From the NCBI GenBank assembly GCA_963825555.1, contig CAWGTZ010000008.1:15627-79626 (forward strand): a stretch of 64,000 bases of DNA. Reading direction: 5' to 3'. Below the pieces are notes generated by a model, which was not told where the DNA came from, made no database searches, and saw nothing but the letters and a program-made list of their open reading frames with translations. A program made the position numbers and the translations under genes. Within the stretch, counting starts at the first letter, position 1; each line of letters opens with the position of its first letter. Below, piece by piece: positions 61,815-64,000 of the stretch. The DNA comes from JAGVSR01 sp963825555 (GTDB taxonomy: Bacteria > Pseudomonadota > Alphaproteobacteria > Rhizobiales > Hyphomicrobiaceae).

Positions 61815-62519
61815 ATGACTTTGCCATCAGCCCACGACAACGAACCGCACTTCATCACGCGCAGCGGCTGGCTGAGGGCCGCTGTCTTAGGCGCGAATGA
61901 TGGCATTGTGTCCATTTCGTCGTTGCTCGTGGGCGTGGCATCGGCTGACCCGTCCCCTCGTGCCGTGTTGATCGCGGGCGTGGCGGGCCTGACCGCAGGC
62001 GCGATGTCGATGGCCGCCGGGGAGTACGTCTCGGTCTCATCGCAATCCGATATCGAGCGCGCCGACATAGCAAGAGAAAGGCAAGCGTTGGCGGCGGAAC
62101 CTGAGAAGGAGCATGCGGAGTTGGTCGCCATCTACCAGCATCGGGGACTTTCAGAGAAGACGGCCAAGCTGGTGGCAGACGAGCTCACACGGCACGATGC
62201 CCTTGGGTCTCATGTTCGTGATGAATTGGGATTGTCCGAAATGAATGCTGCAAATCCCCTTCAGGCGGCTTTGGCCTCGGGCGCGACGTTTTCGGTTGCA
62301 GGTGGCGTGCCTCTCGTGGCTGCAGCACTGTCGCCTGCAAGTCACATCGTACCCGTAGTTCTGACAGTCACCGTCGTGGCGCTGGCTGGCCTTGGAGTAT
62401 TCGGCGCAAAAACCGGCGGCGCGCCGGTGGGTCCCTCGCTCACGCGAGTCGTAGGCTGGGGTGTCGTCGCCATGCTTGTAACTGCAGGCATCGGCAAGCT
62501 CTTTGGTGTGAGTGTTTAG
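61815..62519 (+). CDS. VIT-family Fe/Mn transporter
   Basis: 234 residues of the CCC1/VIT1 family. The first helix pair is WLRAAVLGANDGIVSISSLL, then AAGEYVSVSSQSDIERADIA, a cytoplasmic metal-binding region (QALAAEPEKEHAELVAIYQH), and three further hydrophobic helices (GGVPLVAAALS, VVLTVTVVALAGLGVFGAKT, WGVVAMLVTAGIGKLFGV). It exports or sequesters Fe2+/Mn2+. It closes the redox cluster and suggests that metal handling is part of its job. Confidence 0.92.
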   Translation: MTLPSAHDNEPHFITRSGWLRAAVLGANDGIVSISSLLVGVASADPSPRAVLIAGVAGLTAGAMSMAAGEYVSVSSQSDIERADIARERQALAAEPEKEHAELVAIYQHRGLSEKTAKLVADELTRHDALGSHVRDELGLSEMNAANPLQAALASGATFSVAGGVPLVAAALSPASHIVPVVLTVTVVALAGLGVFGAKTGGAPVGPSLTRVVGWGVVAMLVTAGIGKLFGVSV

Positions 62520-63092
62520 CACCGAGAATCGAGCTCCAACTTTCTGGCCCTTTTGTGTTCCACACCTATCCTCGGAACTCCATGCAACACGCTTGTTGCG
62601 CACCGGCAATTGTTCCGCTTGGGGGTCAAAACTCCCGATCCGGCGATTGACGCTTGACCGTCGCGGCAGGATCGAAAGCAGTCACTGATGGCCGAGTCTG
62701 CCGCGCCGCAGCGATTTTCGTGACGATAACAACGAAACCTATTTGCGCGGAAAGCACACTGCTGCTGATCGTCCGTGTCTAAGTTTGGTCGGTTTTGGCC
62801 CATCTCGGTCGTTTGGCTGTGCAGTCCGTTTGTCCGCTCGTGAGAGTTCAGCTGTCAAACAAGCGCGTGAGTTCTGCTGCTAGGGGCCGAGCTGCCTTCA
62901 CGCAGACCTAGCTCGAACGCTCACTCATGACCCAAAGGCGACGAGCGGCGTTCGGATTTCAATGTCCGGTACTACGGGTGAAGCTGCCAAACCGTGAAGT
63001 TTGCCGAGGCTCTCGGCCATTTTATGTGAGGCGGACGAAGCTCTGATTTGGCGCTCCACCCCAGCCCATCCAGTACACAGTGCCCACTTAGC
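62520..63092. other. 573-bp region without a recognised gene
   Basis: No gene, RNA or terminator is visible. Short frames exist but show no family features. It could be decayed mobile DNA, but I cannot support that. Confidence 0.35.
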
Positions 63093-63731
63093 CTAGTAGC
63101 AAGGTGGGAATGGGTAGTAGCCGCAGCGACGGTGGACATACGGCGCGACGACTACGGGTGCGCCCGCATAGAAAGCGCCGCGACGCGCTGCACCGGCGAA
63201 TGACCGTGGCGTCCGCGGCATCCCGATGATGTCGATAAACACAGAGGCTGGGCCATCGGCATTCGCGATATCGCCCTCCAGCACATCAACATCGAAGGTC
63301 AGCTTGTCACCATCAAGCTTGGGCGCCTTCAAAACGATGACAGCATCACGAACGTCTGCGCCATTCTTACTGAACACTGAAATCGTCGCGTTCGGAGGAT
63401 CCTCGGCGAAGTTATCGCTGCCGGTCGCCCATTCTTCGATGAGATGAGACGTCAAGGCGTGCCCGGCCGATCTCACGGGGCGGTCGGCGAATATGATCGA
63501 GTTTGGCGCTACGCCTGTAAGTGTAAGTTTGCTCCCCTCCAAGCTTGCGCCGCGCGAATTCAGCACAATCAGCGACGGCACTATATCAGGCTTAGCCTGG
63601 CCTATCGTCTTTTGAAGAGGAACGTGCGTGGGGCTGGCGGGGCTCTGAGCAAACGCTGCTTCCGGTGCGCAAATCAGACCAATGAAATAGACGGTCTTAC
63701 AAAGGTAACTCAACCCAGTTTTTAAAGTCAT
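63093..63731 (-). CDS. Exported protein of unknown function
   Basis: 212 residues. A signal peptide (CKTVYFIGLICAPEAAFAQ) is followed by a beta-rich part: PDIVPSLIVLNSRGASLEGS, KLTLTGVAPNSIIFADRP, ALTSHLIEEWATGSDNFAED, ATISVFSKNGADVRDAVIVL and VFIDIIGMPRTPRSF. The C-terminus is aromatic and Cys-containing (RRCGYYPFPPCY). I know it as a conserved hypothetical in Alphaproteobacteria. The ATG at 63731 has GGAGG five bases upstream, better than the one 12 bases earlier. Confidence 0.75.
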   Translation of the reverse strand: MTLKTGLSYLCKTVYFIGLICAPEAAFAQSPASPTHVPLQKTIGQAKPDIVPSLIVLNSRGASLEGSKLTLTGVAPNSIIFADRPVRSAGHALTSHLIEEWATGSDNFAEDPPNATISVFSKNGADVRDAVIVLKAPKLDGDKLTFDVDVLEGDIANADGPASVFIDIIGMPRTPRSFAGAARRGAFYAGAPVVVAPYVHRRCGYYPFPPCY

Positions 63732-64000
63732 GACGTCCTCCATCAGGCGGCGAGCGACCCAAGAAATTCATTTGATCGTTTTCAGGCTAGAGCAAATAAA
63801 CGCGATCCGCCAGCGTCAAGTCGGTTGCTTGGTACGGCATGGAACTCGTGGAGATGGGAGAGATCTGCGGAGGCTGCCATGACGCCAGCTCGGTAATCTT
63901 ATGGTGATCTCGGACCTGCCCCCCATTTGAAATGCCTGTGAGGACTACTGGCCTAGCTGGTCAAGGGTCCGGCTCAAGGGCGCCATGGAGATAGCAATCG
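63732..64000. other. Right edge without a recognised gene
   Basis: The last 269 bases carry no frame I would call and no visible RNA or repeat. A gene may begin beyond the window. Confidence 0.3.

Noticed and set aside
63850..64000. Possible IS end near the right edge
   Set aside because: A C-rich string resembles some IS termini, but there is no matching partner or transposase in view.

Overview
The window is GC-rich, densely coded DNA from an alphaproteobacterium, most probably of the order Hyphomicrobiales (Rhizobiales). The evidence is a CtrA cell-cycle regulator beside FliJ and the CtrA inhibitor SciP (DUF1153), an EipB/DUF1849 periplasmic protein, a PmtA-type phosphatidylethanolamine methyltransferase, MeaB, a type I sulfide:quinone oxidoreductase close to the Rhodobacter enzyme, and many small secreted or DUF proteins typical of that order. 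I cannot name the genus from sequence alone.

Layout. 1-3.6 kb: DUF3572 fragment, ROK sugar kinase, eipB, then a ridA-gdpD pair. 3.6-7.6 kb: a decayed autotransporter-type surface protein gene with an IS3-family (IS407-like) element just upstream of it. 7.6-16.4 kb: M48 protease, FemAB-like acyltransferase, HIT protein, a DUF2314 protein carrying 171-bp tandem repeats, a DUF900 hydrolase, meaB and DUF1810. 16.4-25 kb: GMC oxidoreductase, CorA, ChrA, two tandem RlpA-like proteins, an XRE regulator and a patatin. 25-30.4 kb: a vitamin B12 uptake locus (btuB broken by frameshifts, btuF, btuC, btuD) led by a cobalamin riboswitch. 30.5-39.3 kb: metallophosphoesterase, NUDIX, GNAT, a photolyase-like protein with swapped domain order, purA, DMT exporter, membrane-anchored J-domain protein, TetR regulator and tRNA-Met. 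39.4-45.5 kb: pmtA, mnmA, sciP, a lipoprotein, fliJ, ctrA (with a GANTC-rich upstream region) and an FKBP isomerase. 45.6-51.1 kb: a serralysin-type protease with Calx-beta and RTX repeats, a large secreted protein with a possible Cys/His pair, and a YbhB-like protein.

51.4-64 kb looks accessory. It holds a sulfide-oxidation module (sqr and a rhodanese, divergent, plus a SqrR/BigR persulfide sensor) with a palindromic candidate operator, an H-NS-like protein, an internally duplicated membrane protein and an IS1182-family element. Next is a redox/metal module: an OmpR-type response regulator and histidine kinase divergent from pepSY, cytochrome b, cytochrome c, a flavin/haem reductase and a VIT-family metal transporter. 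An 11-bp-spaced direct repeat between the two arms is a good candidate binding site for the regulator.

Caution: at least five otherwise well-conserved genes carry single-base frame breaks (autotransporter, IS orfB, btuB, histidine kinase, cytochrome b). Some may be real decay, but the pattern also fits uncorrected indel errors, so those calls should be confirmed on reads.
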